NCBI RefSeq assembly: GCF_002245495.1
Contig: NZ_NQJF01000011.1
Location: 62,001 to 126,000 of the forward strand
Source of the DNA: Oceanimonas baumannii
Lineage (GTDB): Bacteria; Pseudomonadota; Gammaproteobacteria; Enterobacterales; Aeromonadaceae
Direction of reading: 5' to 3'
Length of the DNA stretch: 64,000 nt
Shown: positions 55,901 through 63,684 of the stretch, piece by piece
Layout of the letters: the number at the start of each line of letters is the position of its first letter
How positions within the stretch are numbered: the stretch's first letter is position 1
The notes under the pieces: model-generated
What the model saw: the letters and a program-made list of their open reading frames with translations, nothing else
Databases searched by the model: none
What the model was told of the DNA's origin: nothing
Translations under genes and position numbers: made by a program

Positions 55901-56410
55901 GTGGATCATCACGTCCTTTCCGTCTGCCCAGGCAGACAGCCAGTCGGCCCGGTAAACCTGATACTGATCAAACAGATCCGCCAGCCGTTCAGCCAGCTGA
56001 TAGCGTTTCCGGCCATCACTGTCATCCTGTAAAAAATGCGCAAGCGGTGCAAAACACGGCTCGGTAACCAGCGAGGGCAACAGCCGCATCAGCCGCCAGG
56101 TCAACGGAGCCTTGTCCAGAGGAGAGAGCCGCGGGATGGTATGACTGCCCAGCACGGCACGGTAGCTCTGCCACAAAAAGCGCGCCGGCAGATCCACCTG
56201 CACTGCAGCGGCAATACCGCCGCTTTGCCTGGCGGCCAGCGCCAGCTTAAGCCACTGCGCGATACCGTTGCTTTGCACCAGTATTACTTCATTTTCGAGG
56301 GGGGCCAGCGGATAACGCCGCATCCAGGTCACGGCCAGTTCTCTCAGCGCTTCAAGGTGATTACCATGCACCACCATCAGGCCGGGGCTGAGCCCGTTAT
56401 TGTTCTGCAT
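52994..56410 (-). CDS. recC: Exodeoxyribonuclease V subunit gamma
   Basis: About 1138 residues (E. coli 1122). It is the Chi-recognition subunit. The N-terminal MVVHGNHLEALRELAVTWM and ILVQSNGIAQWLKLALA match the RecC start, and FTLADQGSRGSEPLLIALE and VCLLGMNDGDYPR lie in the body. ATG 56410 has AAGGA upstream; the frame extends to 56512 without family support. No ptrA gene lies between recC and recB, unlike E. coli. Confidence 0.97.
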   Translation of the reverse strand: MQNNNGLSPGLMVVHGNHLEALRELAVTWMRRYPLAPLENEVILVQSNGIAQWLKLALAARQSGGIAAAVQVDLPARFLWQSYRAVLGSHTIPRLSPLDKAPLTWRLMRLLPSLVTEPCFAPLAHFLQDDSDGRKRYQLAERLADLFDQYQVYRADWLSAWADGKDVMIHGRRGEQPLHDSVLWQPALWRTLLNDVGEQELAGSRAGVHPRFVAHMRASEQRPAGLPRRVVVFGISSLPAQTLEALAAMARFTQVLLCVHNPCQHHWGDIVPDQDLLRHQYRRHARKAGQPPGLSDAQLHQHAHPLLAAWGKQGRDYINLLDSLDDPDSYRARFNAIGSRIDLFDDGNTAHLLGQLQDDMLHLRPSAESREHWPALTEAQLSIEFHIGHSPQREVEILHDQLLARFSADPTLRPRDIIVMVPDVNVYTPHIQAVFGQYERDDDRFIPFTLADQGSRGSEPLLIALEHLLRLPDSRLPVSEVLDLLDVAALRRRFGIKEADLPVLRRWIEGAGVRWGLDARRRAALGLPAELEQNTWRFGLRRMLLGYAVGTGDAWAGIEPYDEIGGLDAAMIGPLVNLLNAIDTLHDSLTEAVSAPDWALRLHELMARFFEPDNDHEQALVAGLTDALEQWQALCAGVDLTEPLPLTVVREAWLGGVDQGRLSQRFLAGAVNFCTLMPMRAIPFRRVCLLGMNDGDYPRSVTPLDFDLMAGDYRPGDRSRREDDRYLMLEALLSARDGLYISWVGRSIRDNTERPPSVLVGQLRDHLAGWQLQSGASLLEAITTEHPLQPFSRRYFTESGPLKSYAREWVQVKDGTASHNAALPPWQADGPVLLEQLQQFLRQPVATFFSRRLKVVLEQAPATGQDEEPFALDGLERYVIKRELLDAAAGADDVHDALSRAAGRLQGQGRLPLAGFGERVRAELLTDLPEQLARYHALCHLWPERLDSPLPLSVSHQGMQLEGWLGGLCQGHGRLALIELQPGDLQSGKSLRWHRLLRPFVAQVVACASGIELSLYLVGEDITLHGAPLPQERAQAVVQDWLEGFQQGMTAPLPVALKTAFSALEQSHEANVLPAARKTYEGDGYHSRGERAENGVLMRQFPDFDSLNADGTFVLFSERLYRPLLEHGPQPLPQEALS

Positions 56411-56620
56411 TGCGAGTCCTTGTTTCCCGTGCATGACCCTCATCATAATGCCGAATCCATGCGACATTAAGCATCGTCTGTGCCAATGGCTAAAAAGCCG
56501 CCGGCAGCCCATTCATTGCCATCAGGCAATAAATGGTTACAATTCTAATCTTTTCTGCTCAGCAGAAACGTGGCTCAATTCCTTTGACCCCATGGAACGG
56601 TAATAACAAGGATTCATTAA

Positions 56621-58405
56621 ATGACGATAAAAAAGGAACACAGCGTTCATTTAGGTGATTTTGATACGGTTCTTCCACAACCGCAGCCATCCGGCGACAC
56701 TCCCCCCGACACCCGTATCGATCGCTTTACTTTCTTTTCAGTGCTGTTCATTCTGGCCGCCGTTACCCTGCCACTAGTGCTGTTTCCCGAGCAGGGCGCC
56801 AGCTGGGTTGCTCAGGCAAAAACCTGGATCACCGATACCTTTGGCGTCTTTTACCTGGCGCTGGGCCTGATCGCCGTGATCTTTGTGATTTACATTTCGT
56901 TCTCAGATATTGGCAATATCAAGCTGGGCAAGCCCGAAGACGAACTGGAATTCAAAAACGGCTCCTGGGCGGCCATGATGTTCTGCGGCGGCATTGGTGC
57001 CAGCATTCTTTACTGGGGCATCATTGAATGGGCCTATTACTATCAGGGCCCTCCCTTTGGTCTGCAGCCCGGTACGCCCGAGGCCATTCGCTGGGCCGCC
57101 ACTTATGGTATTTTTCACTGGGGCCCGGTGGCCTGGTCAATCTATCTGATCCCGGCCATTCCTATCGCCTATTTCGCACATGTGCGCAACTCCCCCCGGC
57201 TGAAGGTCAGTCAGAGCCTGGCACCCTTGTTTGGTGAGAACTTCGCCACCAGTAACTGGGGCAAACTGGTGGACGTGTTCTTTGTGTTCGGCATGATAGG
57301 AGGCGGTGCCACTACGCTGGGCCTGGCATCGCCGATGGTGACCGAAGGATTGCACGAGCTGTTTGGCCTGCCGGTGAACGACTGGACCCGTGTCATGGTG
57401 TTGCTGGGCACCACGGCACTGTTTGCCTGGAGTGCCTGGCGCGGCCTGAAAAGCGGTATTCAGTTTTTTTCCAATATCAATTTTTACCTGGCCATGATCT
57501 TTCTGGCGGTGGTGCTGGTTGCCGGCCCGACCGGCTTTATTCTGAATACCGGGCTGGAAAGCATTGGCCGCTCTCTCACCCAGATGATCACCATGATGAC
57601 CTGGACCGAATCGTTTGGCCCTTTCTCCGGGTACGGTTTTAATGAAACCCGCTTTCCCAAAGACTGGACCATTTTCTACTGGGCCTGGTGGCTGGTGTTT
57701 GCCCCAACGGTAGGTCTGTTCATCGCCAAAATATCCAAAGGACGAACCATTCGCCAGATGGTGGTGGGCTCCATCTTCTTCGGCTCACTGGGTTGTGCCG
57801 TATTTTTTGTGATCCTGGGTAACTACGGGCTTTATATGCAGCTGTCCGGCGAACTGGATATTGTCGGTATTCTTAACCAGCAAAGTCCGACCGCCGCGAT
57901 TTTTGCCGTGCTCAATACCCTGCCCATGAGCTGGCTGATGATTGCTGTGTTTACCCTGCTGGCCATTATTTTCACTGCCACCACCTTTGACTCCATTTCC
58001 TTTATTCTGGCGTCGGTGGTGCAGCGGGAAGTCGACGGTGAACCGCACCGCTGGAACCGCCTGTTCTGGGCATTTACCCTCTGTTTTATGCCGGCAGTGC
58101 TGATGTTTCTGGGCGGCTTGTCGACGCTGCAGACCGCTTCGATTTTTGCCGGGGCGCCGCTGATCGTCATTATGGCCATGATGATGATCTCGATTATCAA
58201 AGCGGCCAAATACGATCTGCACTATCAGCCCGACTATTCCCTGAAAACCATCCATATTGAAGAATTGCCCGAATCGGCCCCCTGGGAAGAAGGCCAGACC
58301 TCGGAAGCACCGGAAGGCTCCGTACTGGCCCAGCAGGCAGAATACGAAGAAATCCGGCAGCAGCAGGACGAAGAGACGGACAAGGTGACCCCGCTGAAAG
58401 CCTGA
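56621..58405 (+). CDS. BCCT-family transporter (betaine/choline/carnitine type)
   Basis: A 594-residue inner-membrane transporter with 12 predicted helices. The family core is visible: NGSWAAMMFCGGIGASILYWGIIEWAY, MIGGGATTLGLASPM, and the aromatic substrate box W(T)SFGP...FYWAWWLVFAPTVGLFIAKISKGRT. It takes up quaternary ammonium compounds such as betaine or choline using sodium or proton gradients, often for osmoprotection. The hydrophilic C-terminal tail (about 40 residues, many Glu and Gln) may sense osmolarity. Substrate specificity cannot be read. It is monocistronic. Confidence 0.95.
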   Translation: MTIKKEHSVHLGDFDTVLPQPQPSGDTPPDTRIDRFTFFSVLFILAAVTLPLVLFPEQGASWVAQAKTWITDTFGVFYLALGLIAVIFVIYISFSDIGNIKLGKPEDELEFKNGSWAAMMFCGGIGASILYWGIIEWAYYYQGPPFGLQPGTPEAIRWAATYGIFHWGPVAWSIYLIPAIPIAYFAHVRNSPRLKVSQSLAPLFGENFATSNWGKLVDVFFVFGMIGGGATTLGLASPMVTEGLHELFGLPVNDWTRVMVLLGTTALFAWSAWRGLKSGIQFFSNINFYLAMIFLAVVLVAGPTGFILNTGLESIGRSLTQMITMMTWTESFGPFSGYGFNETRFPKDWTIFYWAWWLVFAPTVGLFIAKISKGRTIRQMVVGSIFFGSLGCAVFFVILGNYGLYMQLSGELDIVGILNQQSPTAAIFAVLNTLPMSWLMIAVFTLLAIIFTATTFDSISFILASVVQREVDGEPHRWNRLFWAFTLCFMPAVLMFLGGLSTLQTASIFAGAPLIVIMAMMMISIIKAAKYDLHYQPDYSLKTIHIEELPESAPWEEGQTSEAPEGSVLAQQAEYEEIRQQQDEETDKVTPLKA

Positions 58406-58436
58406 TCACCGCAGCACATCTGACCTGCCCGCCACC

Positions 58437-58482
58437 AAAAAGCCTGTGCGAACATCTGTAGTACCCGCACAGGCTTTTTTAA
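58437..58482. terminator. Terminator of the BCCT gene (symmetrical)
   Basis: A GCCTGTGCG / CGCACAGGC stem with A-rich and T6 flanks between the convergent BCCT and MscS genes. Confidence 0.85.
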
Positions 58483-58524
58483 TACTGGCATTCCCCTGCC
58501 CTCGGGCCGTTTCTGTCTGCTCCT

Positions 58525-59346
58525 TCACCCTGCGTTGTTGTTCCCGCTGCCGGACATGGCTTCTACCCGGGCAAACTCCACCCCCATGCCGTGCAACAGG
58601 GCTTTGCCCCTGGCAGTAAGATCAGAAATAAATAAAAACTGCTGACGCGGATCCATGGGGTACGCCTTAATACGGTAACGGCTGCCCCAGGGATGATCCT
58701 CCATCACCACCACCACCGGCCGGCCCAGTTTCAGGTAGGGGCTCGACAGTGCCACATCGTGCAACACCCGCTGCACCTCATAAGCATCGTGCTCCGGAGC
58801 CAGATAAAAGCTGGCGACACACATCAGGCTGGCACCGCCGTTGTTGGCATTGCGGATAAGGCCGTCCCACAGCTTTAAATGCGGCACGATCACCACAGTG
58901 TCGTCAGGAGTCACCATTTCTACCGCCCGCAGGCCAATATGACGCACTTCACCATAACAGCCGTCCACTTCAATCCAGTCTCCGGGCCGGTAAGGTCGCT
59001 CATACGCTGCTACCACGCCGGCAAACAGGCTGCTGACGTAGTCTTTCAGTGCAAAGCCCAGGGCCAGCCCCACGGCTCCCAAAATGGCCACCATATTACG
59101 CAGCGACGGCTCAATCAGCAGGCTGACTATCCACCCCAGGGCAACCGCGACCACCAGGATACGCAACGTCGGGATTAACGCCAGCACCCAATGCCGTCGT
59201 TTGCCATGCAGTCGGGCCGCCAGCAGGGGCAGCATGCGTTGTATCAGCCAGGCCAGCGCCAGTGCGACCGCCACGACCACCGCCAGTTCAATCATGAGTT
59301 CCGGCGTGATGCGGTGAAACAAATTACGGATTTTCTCGGCATCCAT
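58525..59346 (-). CDS. MscS-family mechanosensitive channel
   Basis: 273 residues (E. coli MscS 286). Three membrane helices lie near residues 15-35, 48-68 and 75-100; the pore helix AVGLALGFALKDYVSSLFAGV and the first beta-domain block YRPGDWIEVDGCYGEVRHIGLRAVEM match MscS. It opens on membrane tension to release solutes in hypo-osmotic shock. AAGGA lies 7 bases before ATG 59346; upstream in-frame starts to 59544 overlap the preceding gene. The unknown gene before it ends 13 bases away. Confidence 0.93.
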   Translation of the reverse strand: MDAEKIRNLFHRITPELMIELAVVVAVALALAWLIQRMLPLLAARLHGKRRHWVLALIPTLRILVVAVALGWIVSLLIEPSLRNMVAILGAVGLALGFALKDYVSSLFAGVVAAYERPYRPGDWIEVDGCYGEVRHIGLRAVEMVTPDDTVVIVPHLKLWDGLIRNANNGGASLMCVASFYLAPEHDAYEVQRVLHDVALSSPYLKLGRPVVVVMEDHPWGSRYRIKAYPMDPRQQFLFISDLTARGKALLHGMGVEFARVEAMSGSGNNNAG

Positions 59347-59359
59347 GGGCATGTCCTTG

Positions 59360-60340
59360 CTAAAAGTCGTCCAGACAGTGATCCCGCCCGGCCAGAAACT
59401 CACGCACTTCACCGTAGGCCACCGGACTGATCTGCCAGCCTGCCTGATGCTGAGCAACCAATCCTGACGCCAGTAGCCTGAGCAAACAGGCCGCCAGCTG
59501 CTCCGCTGCCAGCATGGGCAGCACCTGCTGCAACATCGGTTCACTCAGACCACGGTGCAATAACAGGGCATATAACACAAAGGCGTCGTTATCGTCGGTG
59601 CAGGCAGGAACATGGGGGAGCGACGGCGATGTGTTGTGCTGCGCTTTCCACAATGCCAGTGCCACACCGGCATTGCCTCTGGCCGTTGCCGTCAGGCGCA
59701 ACAATTGCCGTTCTGTTGCCTCTATGCCCAACTCTCGCAGCAACGCTGGTGTAGCCGGTGCAAAGCAATAGACGGCGGTTAACCCGGGGTCAAAGCCCGC
59801 AGTGATAAACCGGTAAGTCCAGCTGTTACACACCACCAGACCGGGACCAAATGCCCCTTGCGCCAGCTGTATCAGCAGCCGTCGTAAAAAGGTCATGCCC
59901 CGGGCAGTGCGCAGAAAATAGCAGGTCAGATCGTCAATCAGCCAGGGGCCGTGTACCTGCTGAACCTGCCACCAGGCACTGACATCCGCCGTGAGCAACT
60001 GCGCCGTCGTGGGCGGTTCAAGCCGTGGCCATTGCCGCCACGCGGCCCAGTCTCTGGCAATATCGGCGACGGCGCTGAATGGCGGCTCCAGCAAAAAACG
60101 CACCTCCTGGCTTTCGCCCGGCCAGTCTTGCAGAAACCGGTCCAGCGCAAAGACCGCCGGCTCCCGGTTAAATCCAGCGTCGGCGGGCAAGTCTTCCGTG
60201 TTTCCCGCCTCGGGCTCTTCAGTTACCCCGAGCACCCGCTGTAGTGTATGCCAGCCGCGCTGCAGCCGGGTAGTGGCCGGTGGAGCCGGACACTGAAAGT
60301 CACTCAGCGGGATCAGCCGCCAGTGAGCATCAACAGCCAT
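59360..60340 (-). CDS. Hypothetical protein cotranscribed with MscS channel; possible degenerate ATPase
   Basis: A 326-residue soluble protein, not firmly recognised. The middle holds GPWLIDDLTCYFLR (residues 131-144), which looks like a Walker-B-type strand, and GPGLVVCNSWTYRF (165-178), which looks like a sensor-I-type strand of an AAA or STAND ATPase. The C-terminal half resembles an ATPase lid and winged-helix region (LGIEATERQLLRLTATARGN). No P-loop is visible in the N-terminal 130 residues, so it may be a non-hydrolysing relative. AGGAG lies 7 bases before ATG 60340. It shares an operon with the MscS gene (13-base gap). Confidence 0.7.
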   Translation of the reverse strand: MAVDAHWRLIPLSDFQCPAPPATTRLQRGWHTLQRVLGVTEEPEAGNTEDLPADAGFNREPAVFALDRFLQDWPGESQEVRFLLEPPFSAVADIARDWAAWRQWPRLEPPTTAQLLTADVSAWWQVQQVHGPWLIDDLTCYFLRTARGMTFLRRLLIQLAQGAFGPGLVVCNSWTYRFITAGFDPGLTAVYCFAPATPALLRELGIEATERQLLRLTATARGNAGVALALWKAQHNTSPSLPHVPACTDDNDAFVLYALLLHRGLSEPMLQQVLPMLAAEQLAACLLRLLASGLVAQHQAGWQISPVAYGEVREFLAGRDHCLDDF

Positions 60341-60413
60341 CGCATTTCTCCTGGTTGTATGGCACAAGGTGCGTTCATACCCGCAGTAAACAACATCAGT
60401 ATAAGAACGATGT

Positions 60414-60764
60414 TCAGGCTGTTGCGGAATAATACCTTAGCCATCCCAGCAACAGGCCGGCAGCACACAGCCCCCAGACCAGCGTTGCCAGTGCCAGCGT
60501 GGCAAACAGACTGAAGCGGTAGCTGAACCAGTACACCGCCAGCAAGTAGGCTGCATAGGGTAACAAGGAATACAGCCCGAATAACGCGGTGACCCGTAAA
60601 TCCGCCATGGTCCGCTCCGTTCCTACCAGATAATGAGCAATCAGCGCAAAGGTAGGGAATAAAGGCACCAGACCGGCAATAAAAAAACTTTTACTCTTGG
60701 ATAACAGCGCAATCAGCAACACCGCCAGCGCACCCAGTAACGACTTTAAAAACAGCGACAGCAC
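60414..60764 (-). CDS. glpM: GlpM-family membrane protein
   Basis: 116 residues, four predicted membrane helices, with the GlpM signature LKSLLGALAVLLIALLSKSK and FFIAGLVPLFPTFALIAHYLV. GlpM was named for a role in alginate production in Pseudomonas; its function is otherwise unknown. The GTG start at 60764 has GGAGG 7 bases upstream; the longer frame to 60854 runs into the DUF3565 gene. Confidence 0.86.
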   Translation of the reverse strand: MLSLFLKSLLGALAVLLIALLSKSKSFFIAGLVPLFPTFALIAHYLVGTERTMADLRVTALFGLYSLLPYAAYLLAVYWFSYRFSLFATLALATLVWGLCAAGLLLGWLRYYSATA

Positions 60765-60789
60765 ACCCGCTCCTCCGGTTAACCTGACC

Positions 60790-61005
60790 TCATGTATCCG
60801 TCTGACTATCTGCCGGCTCTCCCCGGTCACACTTTTTGCAATCCAGCAATACACCCAGCATGCCGGCCCGACCTTCGGCCGTGCTCACCCAGGGCCGGTT
60901 AATAAAAGGCGGCTGATGGCGCACATGCTGATGGTGACCACAGGCCAGCTCCGCAACCCAGTGCAGCTCATCATCCCGGTGATAACCGACAATGGCCTGG
61001 CGCAT
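60790..61005 (-). CDS. DUF3565 small protein
   Basis: A 71-residue soluble protein matching the DUF3565 pattern: MRQAIVGYHRDDELHWVAE, then LACGHHQHVRHQPPF, NRPWVSTAEGRAGMLG and CKKCDRGE. The conserved cysteine and histidines suggest metal binding. It lies 2 bases after the DUF3087 stop and 25 before glpM, in a run of small genes. Function unknown. Confidence 0.88.
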   Translation of the reverse strand: MRQAIVGYHRDDELHWVAELACGHHQHVRHQPPFINRPWVSTAEGRAGMLGVLLDCKKCDRGEPADSQTDT

Positions 61006-61007
61006 AC

Positions 61008-61514
61008 TCAGAACTGCTTCAGCATGTTTTCGTCATACACACCGGCATCCAGGATGACACCATGCGTGTTGGCCAGATTATTCAGCTCGGTCTGCTTCAC
61101 CGTCAGTTCATCCATGACGATGGTGTTGTCATCCAGTTGCCATAACTGGCGGGAACCGGCATAACAAAACTGCAGCACCTGCATGGCGGTTTCATTCCCC
61201 TGCTCCGCTGCTGCTTCCACTTTCCGGCGTTTGCGCGCAATTTTGTTCAGCCTTTGCTTCAATTCCCACACATACACCACTTCGGTCATAAAAGGATGCT
61301 GACGCAACCGGCTCAGCCCCGCCCCCACCAGCAGAGCGCCAAATACCACGCCCAGCAAATTCCAGTGAAAATGGCTGCCGGCGGCATTGGGGAAAAACGC
61401 AATCAGCAACTGGGCAATTCCCAGGCTGAGCACCGCCAGTGCCAGTGCAGAGCCAATAAACACCTTGTTAAGATGACGGCGATAACGCCCCTTATCTATC
61501 TCTTTAAGCTTCAT
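61008..61514 (-). CDS. DUF3087 membrane protein
   Basis: A 168-residue protein with two membrane helices (about residues 17-37 and 46-66) and a cytoplasmic helical C-terminal domain (EVVYVWELKQRLNKIARKRR, then VLQFCYAGSRQLWQLDDNTI). It matches the DUF3087 family. AGGTG lies 4 bases before ATG 61514. Function unknown. Confidence 0.85.
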   Translation of the reverse strand: MKLKEIDKGRYRRHLNKVFIGSALALAVLSLGIAQLLIAFFPNAAGSHFHWNLLGVVFGALLVGAGLSRLRQHPFMTEVVYVWELKQRLNKIARKRRKVEAAAEQGNETAMQVLQFCYAGSRQLWQLDDNTIVMDELTVKQTELNNLANTHGVILDAGVYDENMLKQF

Positions 61515-61532
61515 AATCACCTGAGCAAATAA

Positions 61533-61562
61533 ACAAAAACGGCCGCATTATAAGCGCGGCCG
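61533..61562 (-). terminator. Terminator of the DoxX gene
   Basis: On the minus strand CGGCCGC-GCTTATAAT-GCGGCCG is followed by TTTTTGTTT, 21 bases after the DoxX stop and just before the DUF3087 gene. Confidence 0.8.
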
Positions 61563-61582
61563 GGTGTTCTTGCTAACGCCGG

Positions 61583-61975
61583 TCAGCGCCGGCCCCGGAG
61601 CCTGTCCAGGCTCCAGCTGCCGCCACCGGCAAACACCAGATAAAAGAACACAAAACAGAACATAATGGCCAGTTCACCGCCATTGTTCAGCGGCCAGAAT
61701 CCACGAGGGTGGTGCACCATAAAATAGGCAAACGCCATTTGTCCCGATAACACAAACGCCACGGGCCGGGTATACAGTCCGAGCAGCAGCAAGGCTCCGC
61801 CAGCCAGCTCCAGCACGCCGGCAGCCCCCAGCAGCGAGAACAACTCAAACTCCCCCCGGCTGGCTGCCGGAAAGCCCAGTATTTTCTGCCCGCCGTGCTG
61901 CATAAACAGAAATGCCGATATTACCCGCACCAGGCTTAATACCCGTGGCCGCCAGGCACTCAGAAAATGGTTCAT
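61583..61975 (-). CDS. DoxX-family membrane protein
   Basis: A 130-residue four-helix inner-membrane protein with the DoxX pattern: VISAFLFMQHGGQKILGFP, LELAGGALLLLGLYTRPVAF and QMAFAYFMVHHPRGFWPLNNGGE. The family is diverse (quinone reduction, terminal oxidase subunits, unknown). No partner gene is visible that would fix its role. Confidence 0.9.
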   Translation of the reverse strand: MNHFLSAWRPRVLSLVRVISAFLFMQHGGQKILGFPAASRGEFELFSLLGAAGVLELAGGALLLLGLYTRPVAFVLSGQMAFAYFMVHHPRGFWPLNNGGELAIMFCFVFFYLVFAGGGSWSLDRLRGRR

Positions 61976-62054
61976 GTTTTACCTCCTGTTCATCGGTTTT
62001 ATTGTTACCGGATAGCATAAGCGACCAGACGCAGACGCAAACCAAAACCAGACG

Positions 62055-63203
62055 TTATTTCCGCAACCGCTGCCACCATTGCCGCAACGGATAAAACGTT
62101 TGCGCCATAAAGGTGCGCGGCAACCGGACAGTAGTGCCATACTCTGCCGGCCAATGCCCGGCAGGCATGTGATAGGTACCAAACAGCCAGTCAAACACCA
62201 CGGTATGGGCGGAGTAGTTGGTATCCAGCGCCGGCTGTTCCGAGCTGTGGTGCCAGTGGTGAAACTGCGGCGTAACCAGCAGGTACTTAAGCGGTCCGAA
62301 AGGCAGGCCCAGATTGCAGTGAATAAGCACCGCCTGCAGTGCCGCAAACGCCACATAAGCGTTCAGTGCCGCCTCATCCGCCCCCAGCAGATACAGCGGT
62401 ATCATGACCATGGCCCGCTCTGAAAACACCTGTAAAAAATGCCCGCGTGAGCCTGCCAGCCAGTCCATATGTTCTACCGAATGATGCACCGCATGCACCG
62501 GCCATAACCAGCGCACTTCATGGAACAGCCGGTGCTCCCAATACAGCACAAAATCAGCACAGAGAATAATCAGCACGACCTGCAGCCACACCGGCATGGA
62601 CTGCACGGCTCCTTGCACCGCCGGACTGATGGCCCAGTCGAAATGACTGGCATGGTAGTTGGCATAGATAAGAATGGCCGAGATGGCCAGATGGTTAAAA
62701 CAAAAATACAGCAGATCCAGCCCCCACTCCGGGCGCAGGATCACCTGATTACGGTATTTGGGGAACAGCTTTTCCAGAGTGGTAAAAATGGCCACCGAGC
62801 CCATAAAGGCCAGGATCAGCCAGTCAACCCCCAACGACAGCGTTTTGGGCTCCACAGGGCCCACCGGCACGCCATAGCCGCCCAGCGCAAAGGCGCACGA
62901 CGTCAGGGCAATGCCCGCCAGTCCAAGCCGCCGGTAGCCATTCAGCGCAAAGGTCAGCACACCAAAAAACAGCGAAAAATACATGCCGTATTTCAGCACC
63001 TGCTGCAACTCACCGGCATCATACACCTGGCGCAGCTCGGTGGTGGTCAGCCAGGACGGATACAGATAAGCCAGTACCGCCAGCAGGCTGAGCGCCCCGA
63101 GAAACAGCGAACAATAACCACTGATCTTGCCCTCACCCAGGCGAAACGCCCGCCTGTCGTCAGACGGCACCTGCCGCTCACGGTAAACATAAGGATCCTT
63201 CAT
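62055..63203 (-). CDS. Sterol desaturase / fatty-acid hydroxylase family protein
   Basis: A 382-residue membrane protein, with about six hydrophobic segments in the first 230 residues and the three histidine clusters of the family: HRLFHEVRW, HAVHHSVEHMDW and FHHWHHSSEQ. These bind a diiron centre for oxygen-dependent hydroxylation or desaturation of lipids. The substrate is unknown; some bacterial members act on ornithine lipids or carotenoids. GAG is about 8 bases before ATG 63203. No clear terminator separates it from the DoxX gene. Confidence 0.9.
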   Translation of the reverse strand: MKDPYVYRERQVPSDDRRAFRLGEGKISGYCSLFLGALSLLAVLAYLYPSWLTTTELRQVYDAGELQQVLKYGMYFSLFFGVLTFALNGYRRLGLAGIALTSCAFALGGYGVPVGPVEPKTLSLGVDWLILAFMGSVAIFTTLEKLFPKYRNQVILRPEWGLDLLYFCFNHLAISAILIYANYHASHFDWAISPAVQGAVQSMPVWLQVVLIILCADFVLYWEHRLFHEVRWLWPVHAVHHSVEHMDWLAGSRGHFLQVFSERAMVMIPLYLLGADEAALNAYVAFAALQAVLIHCNLGLPFGPLKYLLVTPQFHHWHHSSEQPALDTNYSAHTVVFDWLFGTYHMPAGHWPAEYGTTVRLPRTFMAQTFYPLRQWWQRLRK

Positions 63204-63270
63204 CACACAAACTCATCTTCAAAAGAAAAACACATGAACGCTTTAATGCTAATAACATCAATACTTTGAA

Positions 63271-63684
63271 TCATTTTTCACCCGGCAATGCGGTAAATTC
63301 GGGCACCCTGTCCAGCTCACAGGCCCAGCCGGCACGGCTGCCGACAAACAGGCGCCCCCGGGGGCGCAGGGCGACGGCTGTATCCAGGCTGCCCGCCGGG
63401 GCCATCAGCCATCCCGCTGCGCTATCCTGCACCGGCAACGCCGAGCCGCAGCACTGGCAAAAGCCCCTGACGTGCCGGCTATCCGGCAACCGGAACACCT
63501 GCACCAGCGCTTCACCTTGCAGCCAGACCAGACTGGCCGAGCCGGAAAACAGGTTGGCACCATGGGCCGAGCCTGTGCCTTTCTGGCAGCGCCGGCAATA
63601 GCACAGGTAAAAGGCCGTAAACTCACCCCGGATCTCAAAACGCACCCCGCCACACAGGCAGGACCCGGTATGTATGCTACTCAT
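63271..63684 (-). CDS. GFA-family zinc protein (CENP-V/GFA)
   Basis: A 137-residue protein with the GFA zinc-binding cysteines: GSCLCGGVRFEI, YCRRCQKGTGS and FCQCCGSALPV, about 18 kDa fold. The family is named for a glutathione-dependent formaldehyde-activating enzyme; most members have unknown function. ATG 63684 has GGAGG upstream and overlaps the stop of the upstream gene (ATGA), so translation is coupled. Confidence 0.9.
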   Translation of the reverse strand: MSSIHTGSCLCGGVRFEIRGEFTAFYLCYCRRCQKGTGSAHGANLFSGSASLVWLQGEALVQVFRLPDSRHVRGFCQCCGSALPVQDSAAGWLMAPAGSLDTAVALRPRGRLFVGSRAGWACELDRVPEFTALPGEK

